64,000 bases of DNA from Acidobacteriaceae bacterium. Its GTDB lineage: Bacteria > Acidobacteriota > Terriglobia > Terriglobales > Acidobacteriaceae. The position numbers and the translations under genes were made by a program. This document shows, one piece after another, positions 34,439 to 44,265 of this stretch (positions within the stretch are counted from its first letter, which is position 1; the number at the start of each line of letters is the position of its first letter). The notes below the pieces were generated by a model. The model did not search any database. It saw only the letters and a program-made list of their open reading frames with translations, and was not told where the DNA came from. The stretch is taken from the NCBI GenBank assembly GCA_028283655.1, contig JAPWKE010000003.1, positions 1-64,000 on the forward strand, written 5' to 3'.

Positions 34439-35302
34439 CTATTTCTGCTCAGCTTCGATGAGCGCTTTTGCCCAGCCGCTTTGCGGATCAAAGATTCCGC
34501 CATCCTTGCGGCCGTGCGCTGTGCCTGTCCACACAATGCAGCCATCGGCACCCAGTCGCTTCAGTGTTTGCATGCGAAAGGCCATCTGCTCGTAGGTGAG
34601 GAACGTGGTGGTTCCTTTGCGCGACACTTCAGGCGTAACGTACGGCAGAACAGGTTTATTGGGGTCATAGGCGCGGGCCGCATGGATGGCGAACGCAGCC
34701 GCACGTTCCCAGTCTTTGTCCTCCAGGGCATGGTCCCAGTTATAGAGCGACGGGCTGAAGTAGTCGACGAGCGCGGCTACCTGGCGGTAGTCGTCGTTCA
34801 GGTGGTCGTACTTTGTGGCAAGATCGGGAGTCCAGCCATACGTTACTTGCGGTACGGTAGCGTAAAGCCCAACCTTCGCTTTCGGGTTGACCTTGTGAAA
34901 CTCCTTCAGCACCTGCACGTAGAGCGCGGGCGTGCGAGGTGTATCGAATCGCTTCCAGCTCTCCATGTCCAGCGATACAAGCTCGCCGGGCTTCGTTTTC
35001 GTCGATTCCGCAACACTGTCGATCTTCGATACGTTGATGGCTGCATCGTTCGGATGACTCTTCTCTACATCCAGCAGACGGCCCTCGTAGACGAGGTTGA
35101 TGGGCTGTATGCCGTATTTTGCGGCTGCAAACGGATCGATGTGGGCAGAGGCCGCAGGCGTGTCGCCAGCCATCGGATACACGATGAAACCGTAGACAGT
35201 GAACGGATGTTTCGACTGCGCTTCTGCTCTTGGTGCAGAGCTTTGCAGAAAGCCAAGAGTCAAAACCGAGGCGGTGATCAGTATCCGTTTCGTGAAGTTC
35301 AT
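34439..35302 (-). CDS. Secreted TIM-barrel-like hydrolase, possibly hyaluronidase-like (287 aa)
   Basis: Exported protein with a clear signal peptide (residues 1-29, ending SSAPRAEAQS). I do not recognise the family firmly. The pattern of strands (TVYGFIVYPM, LVSLDMESW, AKVGLYATVP, LVDYFSPSLYNWD, PVLPYVTPEV, GCIVWTGTAHG) looks like a TIM barrel. The D-x-E in SLDMESW sits where hyaluronidases have their catalytic DWE, so a glycosidase role is possible. It lies next to KbaZ and near amino-sugar genes, which fits. It could also be a non-enzymatic barrel protein; a profile search would settle this. Confidence 0.5.
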   Translation of the reverse strand: MNFTKRILITASVLTLGFLQSSAPRAEAQSKHPFTVYGFIVYPMAGDTPAASAHIDPFAAAKYGIQPINLVYEGRLLDVEKSHPNDAAINVSKIDSVAESTKTKPGELVSLDMESWKRFDTPRTPALYVQVLKEFHKVNPKAKVGLYATVPQVTYGWTPDLATKYDHLNDDYRQVAALVDYFSPSLYNWDHALEDKDWERAAAFAIHAARAYDPNKPVLPYVTPEVSRKGTTTFLTYEQMAFRMQTLKRLGADGCIVWTGTAHGRKDGGIFDPQSGWAKALIEAEQK

Positions 35303-35431
35303 CGTGCAGTGTTCCTCGCTGAAAGTAGTTCGTTCGTTTGAGTAGTACGAAAAGTGTCGAAGGCTGCAACGGTAAGGTTGCAGGGACAGTCATCGAGCAT
35401 AAGCCGAGAGTGGACTCTTCTCAGCACGGCT

Positions 35432-36718
35432 TCAGGCGGTTGGCTTCATGCGAAGAATACCGGCGTGCGTATAGGGCAGCAGTGCTTCCCGAATTTTGTG
35501 CAGCACGATCGCTTCCGGCTTCATGCAAAGCTCACCAAGACGCACGGCCAGATACTGCGAGGGGAGAAACGCGGAAAGCAGAGTCTCGGGAATGCTCACT
35601 GTACTCAGGTTCTCCATCAGGGTTTTGTACGCAGCGTCTACGGCAGGGTGCTTCCAGTAGTAGCGCAGACGGTCACTGTAGCTATAGCGGCGCAGCACCT
35701 TTTGCTGCAACTCGTCGCCGTGATAATGCTTGCTCCACTCCTTCGGTGTGGCCAGCATCTCTGCTTCCATCACCTGAGCGAGATGCGAGCAACGGGATTC
35801 GGGGATGAGCTCTTTCTCAATGCCTTCCAGGGCGAAGAGGGCTTCGCGCATGGCGAAGGTCAGCGCAGGGCCCACCTTTTGCAGAACAAATCCATCCTGG
35901 GCCAGCAGCTTGTAGGCCGAGGCCTTCTGGTAGTCCGTTGAATGCGCTTCGAAGACCATGTGGGGCTCTGCCTGGAGTACAGTCTGCAGCTCTGCTGTCT
36001 TCTCCGGGCGGTACTCTACAACGCTGTCGTGGTTGAACTCCACGCCCGGTTGTACGACCAGACCCACCACGCGAGGCCACACATGCGCGAGTCCTGCTGC
36101 TTCGAACATCCGATGATGTATCGCCAGTGTCTCCAGCGCATCTGTCCTCTTCGTTACTTCCAGCTCGCTCAGCGATTCGGTCGCTCCTCCCGGAACAGGA
36201 ACCTCCGTACCGATGATGTAGAAGCGTGGTGCTCCTTCAGCTCCCCGTTCGGCGGCCTGGCAGAGTCGCGCTGCACGCTCGGCGATGATCTCTCCCGGCA
36301 GCACGTGCGGCTCTCCGGCGCAGGGCATGCTTGCATCCAGATGAATCTTCACGAAGCCAGCGCGGGAGTACTCCTCCACCATGGCTTCTGCCAGCGGCAT
36401 GGCCTCTTCTGCGGGCAGGTTCTGCCACGGGTTTGGCCCCAGATGGTCGCCGCCCAGCAGAATCTGATCCAGCGGGAAGTCTTGCTCACGAGAAAGATCG
36501 AAAACGAAATCTCGGAAATCTGCCGGGCGCATACCCGTATAGCCACCAAACTGATTCACTTGGTTGCTCGTGGCCTCAACCAGCAAAGGCGAGCCATCGG
36601 ATTTCGCCTGTTGTAGCGCCGCTTTCACCACCAGCGGGTGAGCTGAGCACACGGAGTACAACGCTGCGGGCTGGCCCGAGGTGTACGTCTGGACAAGCCG
36701 TTCAAGCAATTCCGGCAT
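35432..36718 (-). CDS. kbaZ: Tagatose-bisphosphate aldolase non-catalytic subunit, KbaZ/GatZ family (428 aa)
   Basis: Subunit needed for stability and full activity of the class II tagatose-1,6-bisphosphate aldolase in galactitol and N-acetylgalactosamine catabolism. Family blocks include LLVEATSNQVNQFGGYTGM, ILLGGDHLGPNPWQ and GFVKIHLDASMPCAGEP, and the C-terminal region runs through RYYWKHPAVDAAYKTLMENL. I chose the ATG at 36718, which has GGAGGG nine bases upstream and yields MPELLERL; a frame opening 300 bp earlier crosses the divergent promoter. The catalytic KbaY/GatY gene is absent from the window. Pathway partners lie at 46067 and 47134. Confidence 0.92.
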   Translation of the reverse strand: MPELLERLVQTYTSGQPAALYSVCSAHPLVVKAALQQAKSDGSPLLVEATSNQVNQFGGYTGMRPADFRDFVFDLSREQDFPLDQILLGGDHLGPNPWQNLPAEEAMPLAEAMVEEYSRAGFVKIHLDASMPCAGEPHVLPGEIIAERAARLCQAAERGAEGAPRFYIIGTEVPVPGGATESLSELEVTKRTDALETLAIHHRMFEAAGLAHVWPRVVGLVVQPGVEFNHDSVVEYRPEKTAELQTVLQAEPHMVFEAHSTDYQKASAYKLLAQDGFVLQKVGPALTFAMREALFALEGIEKELIPESRCSHLAQVMEAEMLATPKEWSKHYHGDELQQKVLRRYSYSDRLRYYWKHPAVDAAYKTLMENLSTVSIPETLLSAFLPSQYLAVRLGELCMKPEAIVLHKIREALLPYTHAGILRMKPTA

Positions 36719-36847
36719 CGTAGAAAACCCTCCAAAAGCATCAATCAATGCAAAAACTAACATAAAGAAGTAAAAAGTTCTTGCAAAATTAAACAATTCG
36801 GTGCGAAATGGAGATGCATTCATTCTCATTTCGGTGGAGTCCACTCC
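36719..36847. promoter_or_regulatory. AT-rich divergent promoter region, kbaZ and lyase-like gene
   Basis: A low-GC stretch with A-rich blocks (CATAAAGAAGTAAAAAG near 36761) that loosely resembles the region at 53275, including the shared CTTGCAAAAT (36780; 53302). It could hold sites for the same regulator, but no exact match to the 14-bp motif is present. Confidence 0.35.
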
Positions 36848-39166
36848 ATGAAGCGGCTGCCCCAAGCGTTCCCTACGTCGTTGTTCTGTCCATGGCTGTT
36901 CTGCCTGTGCCTGGTCTTTTTTGCGGGAACTTCCATGTCTGCGCAGGACTTTACCGTCCAGGCGCGGCCGGGCAAAGCCTCGGTTCTGCCTGGCGGCAAC
37001 GTGGTGCTGACTCCCGTTGTTCAAGGCAGCGGCGGATACTCGGGGACGACCGCGCTTTCAGCCAGCGGGCTGCCTACGGGAGTGACGGCGAGCTTCGCTC
37101 CTGCTTCTGTCAGCGGGTCGTGGGCGGTGAGCCTGCTCACCCTCAGCACGACAAGCAGCACGCCGGCGGGAACGTACAGCATCACACTCTCGGGCGTTGG
37201 CGGTGGTCTAACGCGTACGACAACATTCAGCCTTACCGTTGCGCCGTCGTTCACGTTTACGCATCCCGGTATTCTTCTCGGCGCCACGCAGCTTGCGAAC
37301 ATCGAGTCGAAGGTGGCGCAGTCAACCTCACCCTGGAGCAGCGCGTATAGCGCGGCCAGTGGCAGCAGCTATGGATCGTTGACCTATGCTGCAACGCCCC
37401 ATGCCTCGGTCGATACAACAACAACTGCGAGCACCGACCTCATCAACGATTCGGAAGCGGCGTATACACAAGCGCTGCTCTGGTACATCACTCGGAACAG
37501 CACCTACGCGAACAACGCCATCGCGATCATGAATGCATGGTCGAGTACGATGACAGGCGGGTTCTCGGGATCTAACGATTACAACGTCGCGGCCTGGGCA
37601 GGGGACAACTTTCCTCGGGCCGCTGAGATCATTCGTTACACCTATCTCGACTCCAGCGGTGCGGCGTTGTGGTCTTCGACAGACATCACGCAGTTCAAGT
37701 CCTTCCTCACCTCACAGTTCGTTCCCATGCTCACAAATGATCGTGGACAAGGAGATTACGGTGGCAACCTTCACGCTTCCACGGCTGCTGCTGAGATCAA
37801 CATCGGCGTCTTTCTGGATGATCCTGCGACGTTCTTTCGTGGGCTCTGGATGTGGCGCTATGCTTTACCCGCATATGTCTATGAGCCCGGCGACGGTAGC
37901 TATCCTGCGCCTCCTATCGACTGGACCGCGAGTTATAGCTCAATAACAAATATGGTTACGCTCTGGTATGGCCAACCTATGTTCTCTGAAGGTTTGAGCC
38001 AGGAGACGTGCCGTGACCTTGGTCATACGCGCTGGGGTTTTGCGGCACTGGCTAATGGCGCGGAGACCGCATATCTGCAAGGCGTCGATCTCTATGCGGA
38101 GTCATCGCTCGGCACAAGCAATGCCACGCGGATGCAGGATGGCTTGGAGTTCAACTCCACGTATCTCAACGGCGCAACGCCACCGAGCACGTTGTGCAGC
38201 GGAACGTTGACAGCAGGCAGTTCCGTTGGAACGGGAGAGATCGCCTACAACGCTCTGGTCAATCGCCGTGGCCTTAGTCTGCCAGAGACCAGCACGTTTC
38301 TCTCGGGGCAGCGGCCTACCGGTGCGAACTACTTCATGAACTGGGAGACACTTACCCACTACATGAATGCAGCCACGTCGACGGCCTCGATAGCCGTGTC
38401 GCCTGCGAGCATCGTCGCCGGAACAGCGAGCTTTCCTCTCGCTGCCACGATCAGCTTTGCGAACACCGCAACGCCAACCGGGGCGGTCACGTTTCTGGTG
38501 AGCGGCTCTGCCTACTCTGCATCCTGCTCCACCACCAGCTCGACAACGATCGCCTGCAGCTCCGCAGATACGGGCAGTGCAAGCCTTGCGGCTGGCACGT
38601 ACACCATCACCGCTTCTCAGGCGGCAGACTCTTTCTACGGATATGTGGCGGGTACAAACTCGCTTGTTGTTACTCCAGCGCCCGACTTTACCTTTGTGTC
38701 CTCCGGCAGCGCGAGCCAATCGATTGTCTCGGGAAGCACCGCGACCTTCCTCTTTTCGCTGACTCCGACAGGGAGCGCCTATCCCGGCGCGGTCAGCTTT
38801 TCTGTTAGCTGCCTGCCGCAGGGAGCATCCTGCAGTGTGACTCCCTTATCGCTGTTGGCAACAGCAGGCGCACAGACCGTTACGCTGACGGTGCAGACAC
38901 CGGCACGCACTGCGATGTCCAGGGCTCCACGCGGGCCAGAGTCCTTGCTGCTTGCAGGCCTCATATTTCTGCCGATGGGTTTGCGTCGTCGCCGCAAACG
39001 CCGGCTCCGGCCAGCGTTACTTGCGTTGCTCTCCGTGGGAGTACTTCCGCTGCTGATCGGCTGCGGAAGTTCCAGCACCAGCGCGACGACAGCGTACACG
39101 CTGACCCTCATCGCGACGAGTGGGGCGGTGCAGCATAGCCGTACCGTTACGCTCACTCTTCAATAA
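36848..39166 (+). CDS. Secreted alginate-lyase-like protein with Ig-like repeats and C-terminal anchor (772 aa)
   Basis: Exported multidomain protein. A signal peptide (about 1-32) precedes an Ig-like/GMT-type domain (about 35-135). A helical toroid domain (about 145-510) follows, with features of alginate lyases such as AAWAGDNFPRAAEIIRYTY, YGGNLHASTAAAEINIGVFL and WMWRYALPAYVYEPGDGSYP. Two Ig-like domains follow (about 515-695). Near the C-terminus is a hydrophobic segment with a run of arginines (GLRRRRKRR) and a later helix ending LIGCGSSS, an arrangement seen in acidobacterial surface proteins. It probably degrades a uronate-containing polysaccharide, but the actual substrate is unknown. 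Confidence 0.75.
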   Translation: MKRLPQAFPTSLFCPWLFCLCLVFFAGTSMSAQDFTVQARPGKASVLPGGNVVLTPVVQGSGGYSGTTALSASGLPTGVTASFAPASVSGSWAVSLLTLSTTSSTPAGTYSITLSGVGGGLTRTTTFSLTVAPSFTFTHPGILLGATQLANIESKVAQSTSPWSSAYSAASGSSYGSLTYAATPHASVDTTTTASTDLINDSEAAYTQALLWYITRNSTYANNAIAIMNAWSSTMTGGFSGSNDYNVAAWAGDNFPRAAEIIRYTYLDSSGAALWSSTDITQFKSFLTSQFVPMLTNDRGQGDYGGNLHASTAAAEINIGVFLDDPATFFRGLWMWRYALPAYVYEPGDGSYPAPPIDWTASYSSITNMVTLWYGQPMFSEGLSQETCRDLGHTRWGFAALANGAETAYLQGVDLYAESSLGTSNATRMQDGLEFNSTYLNGATPPSTLCSGTLTAGSSVGTGEIAYNALVNRRGLSLPETSTFLSGQRPTGANYFMNWETLTHYMNAATSTASIAVSPASIVAGTASFPLAATISFANTATPTGAVTFLVSGSAYSASCSTTSSTTIACSSADTGSASLAAGTYTITASQAADSFYGYVAGTNSLVVTPAPDFTFVSSGSASQSIVSGSTATFLFSLTPTGSAYPGAVSFSVSCLPQGASCSVTPLSLLATAGAQTVTLTVQTPARTAMSRAPRGPESLLLAGLIFLPMGLRRRRKRRLRPALLALLSVGVLPLLIGCGSSSTSATTAYTLTLIATSGAVQHSRTVTLTLQ

Positions 39167-39299
39167 AGCCTGTTTACCGTTTTATGTCGAATTGCATTGT
39201 TTGGTTGTGGTAAAAGTGGTCTTACTCATCTAAAAAAATGTATTCGGAACCCCGAGAGGGCGGACCGAGATGTTTGCTTCACCCAGGGAGGTTGTACTG

Positions 39300-41531
39300 A
39301 TGGCTCTTCATTCGTCGTTCCTGCAGCGCAACAGAAGTTTCGTGCGTGGCTCCGTAGCATCTGCTTTGGCCGTTTTCCTGTCGTTTGGAGTCTCTGGATG
39401 CGGGGTGGGTACGCTGGCGGGTTCTTCTGCGCCGAGCACCGGAGCCTTTACTCTGTCCGGCAATCTTCACGGCGGACAGCAGCCCATCATTGGGGCCACG
39501 GTGAACCTATATCGAACAGGCACTACCGGCTACGGCAAGGGATCAACCTTGCTGGCGACCTATACAACGGGCACAGGCGGCAACTTTGCTTTTACCAAGA
39601 GTGCAACGAACAGCGACGCGGTCGACGGTTCCACGGCCACATGGGCTTGCCCCACTGCGGGCGATCCGCAGATCTACCTGCTGGCAATTGGTGGTAACAC
39701 GCAGGGGCAGGCCGCCTCGACGACAACTTCGGGGAACTCGACGATCACGACCTCGCAGTCAAACACGGCATCCGTCATGATGAGCGCGCTCGGCAAGTGC
39801 TCCACCATCAGCAGCAGCACTGTCGTCCAGATCAATGAAATGACGACCGTTGCCAGTGTTGTGGCGTTGCAGCAGTACATCAATCCCGGCACATCGGCTG
39901 GCACAGCCACTGTTGGTACCAGCAGTTCGACGCAGGGTACGGTTGGTTTGAACAACGCGCAGAGCGGCATTACGAACCTGGTGAACATCGCCAGCGGTCA
40001 GCCGATGGGCGTCAATACCGTGACGAACAATGGCCTCTCCGTAACCGTAACGCCCGAGGCTGCGAAGCTCGTGACGATGGCCAACATTCTGGCGGCGTGC
40101 ATCAACTCCACTAACGGTGTGACGACGACAACCACAACGACAAACGGTTCTTCCAACTCTTCCAGCGTCCCCTCAACCTCGACTTCCTGCGCGGACCTAA
40201 TGGCTGCTGCTGCGCCACCAGCATTGGCCTCGACCACGAGCCAGCCGTCGGCCACATTCAATGCGGCCGTGGATACCCTGCAGGCTGCGTACTACATGGC
40301 GGTCAATCCAACAGATGCCGGCACTGTCGCAAGTTGCCAGAGCACGAGTGGAGCGACGACGAACATCGCTTGCCTCTATGGTCTTAGTTCCAGCATCGGG
40401 CCGTTTGCTCCGGGGCTGACCGCAGTTCCTACTGACTGGACGATCGGTGTCAATTACGCGAGTACCAGCGCCTGTACCTATGGCAGCTTCCTGCTCTATC
40501 CCTACTTGCTGGAGTCGGATGCTCAGGGCAACATCTGGGCTGTCAGCGGTGGAAGCAACGCGACGCTCTCGGAGCTGTCTCCTGCTGGCGTGCCCCAGGT
40601 TTGTGCGCTTGGCAACACCGCCAGCGGTCGTGGCATTGCGATCGATATCGCGGGCTATGTCTGGATCTCGGCGTACACCGGAACCTCCGGCATTCTGCGC
40701 TATGACCCAACATCGAGTTCCTCCATCGCGTTCAATGAGAGTGGCATCACGCCGTACGCGATCACTGCTGATGGCAGCGGCAATATTTTCTACACGTCGA
40801 GCGTCAGCAAGATCGTGCGTGAGCTTCCGGGAGCGAGCTCAGCAACCGCGGCTGTGACCGGGCAAACCATCGGCGGAGCCATCACAGCCACTCCCTACTT
40901 CATGGCGGTTGACCAGGCGGGCCGCATCTGGGTAACAGACACCAGCACGACTGGCGGACTGTATGACTTCTACCCCGATACCAGCGCGAACGCGACGAAT
41001 GGGTACAGCACTGCAAACGTTGGCAGCACCACGTACACCTATAACAACTATGGCATTGCGGTGGATGGATCAAACGTCATCTGGATGCCAAACAGCAGCT
41101 CGCGCAACACTCTGGGCTGGGTCACTCCTGCATCGGCCAGCACGGCGACGCTGAACGCTACGGCTGCCTACGCTGGAGGCATTACCTCTCCGCGCGGTGC
41201 TGCTGTGGATGGAGCCGGCAACATCTGGGCTCCGAACGGAGTCGCCGAGCTTTCCGGTCTCTACTCTGTCTCCAAGTTCGATAAGAGCGGTAACGCGCTT
41301 TCGCCTACGGTAGGCACGACCTCTGCTGCGAACAACGGTGGTTATCAAAAGCCCACGACAGTGTTCTCCAACACGCTGCGTGGTGTCACGATCGATCCTT
41401 CGGGCAATGTGTGGATGGGCAGCAACACCACCACAGGCACCAGCATTGCAGAGATTGTCGGGGCAGCGGTTCCGGTGGTGATGCCCTTGAGCGTGCAACT
41501 GCAAAACGGCACGGTTGCTACCAAACCGTAG
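39300..41531 (+). CDS. Lipoprotein with carboxypeptidase-like domain and NHL-type beta-propeller (743 aa)
   Basis: Predicted surface lipoprotein with a long signal and lipobox FGVSGCG (Cys near residue 35). After it comes a short beta domain (FTLSGNLHGGQQPIIGATVN) like carboxypeptidase-regulatory domains, then a Ser/Thr-rich middle. From about 400 on there is a repeated propeller pattern: GNIWAVSGG, GYVWISAYTG, GNIFYTSS, GRIWVTDTS, NVIWMPN, GNIWAPNG, GNVWMGSN. GGGAGG precedes the ATG at 39300; an in-frame start at 39270 would lengthen the signal unnecessarily. No enzymatic motif is visible; binding or scaffolding at the cell surface is likely. Confidence 0.75.
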   Translation: MALHSSFLQRNRSFVRGSVASALAVFLSFGVSGCGVGTLAGSSAPSTGAFTLSGNLHGGQQPIIGATVNLYRTGTTGYGKGSTLLATYTTGTGGNFAFTKSATNSDAVDGSTATWACPTAGDPQIYLLAIGGNTQGQAASTTTSGNSTITTSQSNTASVMMSALGKCSTISSSTVVQINEMTTVASVVALQQYINPGTSAGTATVGTSSSTQGTVGLNNAQSGITNLVNIASGQPMGVNTVTNNGLSVTVTPEAAKLVTMANILAACINSTNGVTTTTTTTNGSSNSSSVPSTSTSCADLMAAAAPPALASTTSQPSATFNAAVDTLQAAYYMAVNPTDAGTVASCQSTSGATTNIACLYGLSSSIGPFAPGLTAVPTDWTIGVNYASTSACTYGSFLLYPYLLESDAQGNIWAVSGGSNATLSELSPAGVPQVCALGNTASGRGIAIDIAGYVWISAYTGTSGILRYDPTSSSSIAFNESGITPYAITADGSGNIFYTSSVSKIVRELPGASSATAAVTGQTIGGAITATPYFMAVDQAGRIWVTDTSTTGGLYDFYPDTSANATNGYSTANVGSTTYTYNNYGIAVDGSNVIWMPNSSSRNTLGWVTPASASTATLNATAAYAGGITSPRGAAVDGAGNIWAPNGVAELSGLYSVSKFDKSGNALSPTVGTTSAANNGGYQKPTTVFSNTLRGVTIDPSGNVWMGSNTTTGTSIAEIVGAAVPVVMPLSVQLQNGTVATKP

Positions 41532-41557
41532 CTCGTTTCTTACCAGGAAATTCCAGA

Positions 41558-41600
41558 ACCTGCAGAGGCGATGTGCGTCGCTTCTGCAGGTATTTTTTTG
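41558..41600 (+). terminator. Intrinsic terminator of the lipoprotein gene
   Basis: ACCTGCAGA-G-GCGA pairs with TCGC-T-TCTGCAGGT around a short loop, followed directly by a T-rich run (ATTTTTTTG). It lies 27 bp after the stop of the plus-strand gene and has the classic rho-independent form. Confidence 0.85.
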
Positions 41601-41671
41601 TAGCGCGTAGGCTGTGGGTTGGCGTTGTAGCAGTCAAGTCATGTCAGGATCGAAGTGCGCATGGAACAGGA

Positions 41672-41702
41672 AAGAGGCCCCGGCAACTTGCTGGGGCCTC
41701 TT
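41672..41702 (-). terminator. Hairpin terminator downstream of GH3
   Basis: AAGAGGCCCC and GGGGCCTCTT form a perfect 10-bp stem around an 11-base loop, 14 bp beyond the minus-strand GH3 stop. On the minus strand it is followed by CTTTCC, so the T run is short. Confidence 0.7.
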
Positions 41703-41715
41703 AGCTAACTTGCGA

Positions 41716-44211
41716 CTACTTTTGGATTGCCAGATGTAGCGGGAGATCGCGTGAAGAGTTGCCCACCCACACGGTGTACGTGCCAGGAGTTACGGTCCAC
41801 GCACTCCGTTCTGCAGACCAGATAGAGAAAGAGCGTGCATCCATCGACAGGTGAACGCGCTTCCTCTCTCCCGGCCGCAGCGCCACCTTGGCAAAGTCCC
41901 GCAATTGCCGAGGCGGTTCGCCTGCAGACGACGGATAGCTAAGGTAGAGCTGAGCAACATCCGCTCCTGCTCTTGGTCCATCGTTCTGCACGAGTGCAGA
42001 GACATCCACCCGGCCACCAGGCAGAGGCTTGACGCGAAGCGAGGAGTAGCGGAAGTGCGTGTAGCTCAAGCCAAAGCCGAAGGGGAAGAGCGGCGTTTGC
42101 TGGTGCGCGTCCTGCCAGCGATAGCCTACCTCCAGCTTCTCGGTGTAATGCTCAACCCCATGCACCCCGGGATATTGATCGGCTGTGTTGGCTGGAACGC
42201 TCGCATCCGATGCCGGGAATGTTATCGGCAGTTTGGATGAAGGATCGACGACGCCGGTCAGGACATCGGCGACCGCGTTGCCTCCCTCTTCACCAGGGAA
42301 CCACGCCTCCAGAACACCGGCAACTTTGTTCAACCAAGGCATCAGCACCGGCGTCCCTGTTTGCAGAACCACAATCGTGTGTGGGTTCGCGGCAGCAACC
42401 GCTTCAATCAGGTGATTCTGCAACGCAGGTAGCGCCAGTGTTGGAGCGTCGTAACCTTCATGCGCCCACTCGCCAACAAACACTACCGCCGTATCGGCAT
42501 GGCGAGCGGCTTCCACTGCTCTTGCAACGCCGGGAGTTTCAACGCCTGCAGGAAGCTTCCAGTAGAGGCGAGCAAGCCCGCGAGCCGTAGAGACATACTC
42601 TGCACGCAACGCGTAAGGATGGCCTGCTTCGAGATGTACTCGAAGCTCGCGGTTCTCCAGCGAGTTGGGCGTTTGCTTCTGATCGTCGAGCAGTAGTTTG
42701 TCATCGAGATACAAACGCATCTTGCCCCACATCTCGAAGCCTATCGTGTACTCGCCGGTCGCGGGCGCTTGCAGCGTCGTTGTCCAGCGCAGAGAGAACT
42801 GCGGCAGCATATCGGCGAACGGCGCACCAAACTCGTCGCGAATCTCTGGAATCCGTTCCGTGCGAACAGCCTTCGGCGTTCCGCTGAAGGTCGTGTTGGC
42901 AAAGTACTCCGCCTTCACTCCGTTGCTTGAAGAATTGTTCGGCAAGGACAGAGCGAGGCCATCTATCGTGTCCTGGCGATCAACAAATCCGGTTCCTCCA
43001 ACGGGGGCATAGTGTACCTGCTCCACACCGAAGCGCTCTCGCAACGCGTCAATGGGCGTCACGGTATGAAGCGGAAGCACGAAGGCTGCTCCACCACCTT
43101 CGAGCAACTGATCTGTTTCCGGCCCGATCACTGCAATCGAATGGTTCTTCGTCGTCAAAGGCAATATGCCCCCTGCGTTACGCAGAAGAACGATACCGTC
43201 CGTTGCCAGCTTACGAGCTGCGCGCGCTCCGGCAGCTTCGTCGATAGGCTTCACTGTCGGCAATGGGTGATTGAAGAGCCCAAAATGCATCATCGTTTCA
43301 TAACGCCTGCGCAAGGCCTGATCCACGAGCGCAACCGGCACTTCGCCTGACGCAACCTTCTTCAGAAACTCCTGGTTGAAGGTATCGCCCTTCGGCATCT
43401 CGAGATCAAGCCCGGCCCGTATGTCTTGCACTGCATCGTGGGCCGCTCCAAAGTCAGAGACAACAAAGCCATCAAACTTCCAGTCATGACGGAGGACCTT
43501 CGTTAGCAGGTCGTCGTTCTGGCAGGCGTATCGCCCGTTCAGTTTGTTATAAGCGCACATGAACGAAGCCACATGCGCACGCTTCACCGCAGCTTCAAAG
43601 GCAGGGAAGTAGATCTCACGCATCGTGCGATCGTCTGCTTCTGCATCGACGAAGAGACGATTGTCTTCCTGATTGTTCAGCGCAAAGTGCTTGACGTTCG
43701 CGAGTACATGCAGGCTTTGCACTCCGCGAATGTTTGCCACTGCAATCTCGCTCGTAAGAAACGGATCTTCGCCAAAGCCTTCAAACGTGCGTCCGCTGCC
43801 AGGTATGCGAGCGATGTTTACGGTTGGAGATTCGAGCATGGTGCGGCCAATGTCGAGCACTTCACGAGCAACGCTCTCACCGTAAAGCCACGCATCCTGC
43901 TTGTCCCAGGAAGCGGCGATTGCCAGCGGCGCCGGATAGGCTGTCGCTCGTGGCTGCACAAAGTCCGTAGGGCCAATGCCTGCGGGCCCATTCGCCATTG
44001 GCAAGGGAGGAATGCCCAGCCGCGGTATCCCAGGCACCCAGCGGTCATGCACCTTCGTATCCGGGCCATGTAGTTGCTGAATTTTCTCCTCAAGCGTCAT
44101 CTGCTTGAGCAGTTTGTCGGCGCGCTCTTTCTCGTTCTTGCTTTGAGCGTGCAAGGGAGTGGCAAGCAATGTGGCCGCTAGTAATCCGAGTACGATGCTG
44201 CGCTGTTGCAT
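41716..44211 (-). CDS. Exported glycoside hydrolase family 3 with PA14 insert, beta-glucosidase-like (831 aa)
   Basis: Periplasmic or secreted GH3 enzyme. A signal peptide (1-22) precedes the TIM-barrel domain (about 30-320), with ARIPGSGRTFEGFGEDP, KHFALNNQEDNR and the nucleophile Asp in FVVSDFGAAHD (near 252). The alpha/beta sandwich domain is split by a PA14 domain (about 430-555, VKAEYFANTTFSG to LARLYWKLP) and contains GEEGGNAVADVL. A fibronectin-like C-terminal domain follows. The architecture matches plant-polymer beta-glucosidases, but GH3 also includes N-acetylglucosaminidases, so specificity is open. The MFS transporter lies just upstream on the same strand (54-bp gap). Confidence 0.92.
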   Translation of the reverse strand: MQQRSIVLGLLAATLLATPLHAQSKNEKERADKLLKQMTLEEKIQQLHGPDTKVHDRWVPGIPRLGIPPLPMANGPAGIGPTDFVQPRATAYPAPLAIAASWDKQDAWLYGESVAREVLDIGRTMLESPTVNIARIPGSGRTFEGFGEDPFLTSEIAVANIRGVQSLHVLANVKHFALNNQEDNRLFVDAEADDRTMREIYFPAFEAAVKRAHVASFMCAYNKLNGRYACQNDDLLTKVLRHDWKFDGFVVSDFGAAHDAVQDIRAGLDLEMPKGDTFNQEFLKKVASGEVPVALVDQALRRRYETMMHFGLFNHPLPTVKPIDEAAGARAARKLATDGIVLLRNAGGILPLTTKNHSIAVIGPETDQLLEGGGAAFVLPLHTVTPIDALRERFGVEQVHYAPVGGTGFVDRQDTIDGLALSLPNNSSSNGVKAEYFANTTFSGTPKAVRTERIPEIRDEFGAPFADMLPQFSLRWTTTLQAPATGEYTIGFEMWGKMRLYLDDKLLLDDQKQTPNSLENRELRVHLEAGHPYALRAEYVSTARGLARLYWKLPAGVETPGVARAVEAARHADTAVVFVGEWAHEGYDAPTLALPALQNHLIEAVAAANPHTIVVLQTGTPVLMPWLNKVAGVLEAWFPGEEGGNAVADVLTGVVDPSSKLPITFPASDASVPANTADQYPGVHGVEHYTEKLEVGYRWQDAHQQTPLFPFGFGLSYTHFRYSSLRVKPLPGGRVDVSALVQNDGPRAGADVAQLYLSYPSSAGEPPRQLRDFAKVALRPGERKRVHLSMDARSFSIWSAERSAWTVTPGTYTVWVGNSSRDLPLHLAIQK

Positions 44212-44265
44212 GGCGGGGATGGTCCCTTCTTGAAAGCCTGGTGCTCTCGTGTCTTGAAGAACGTT

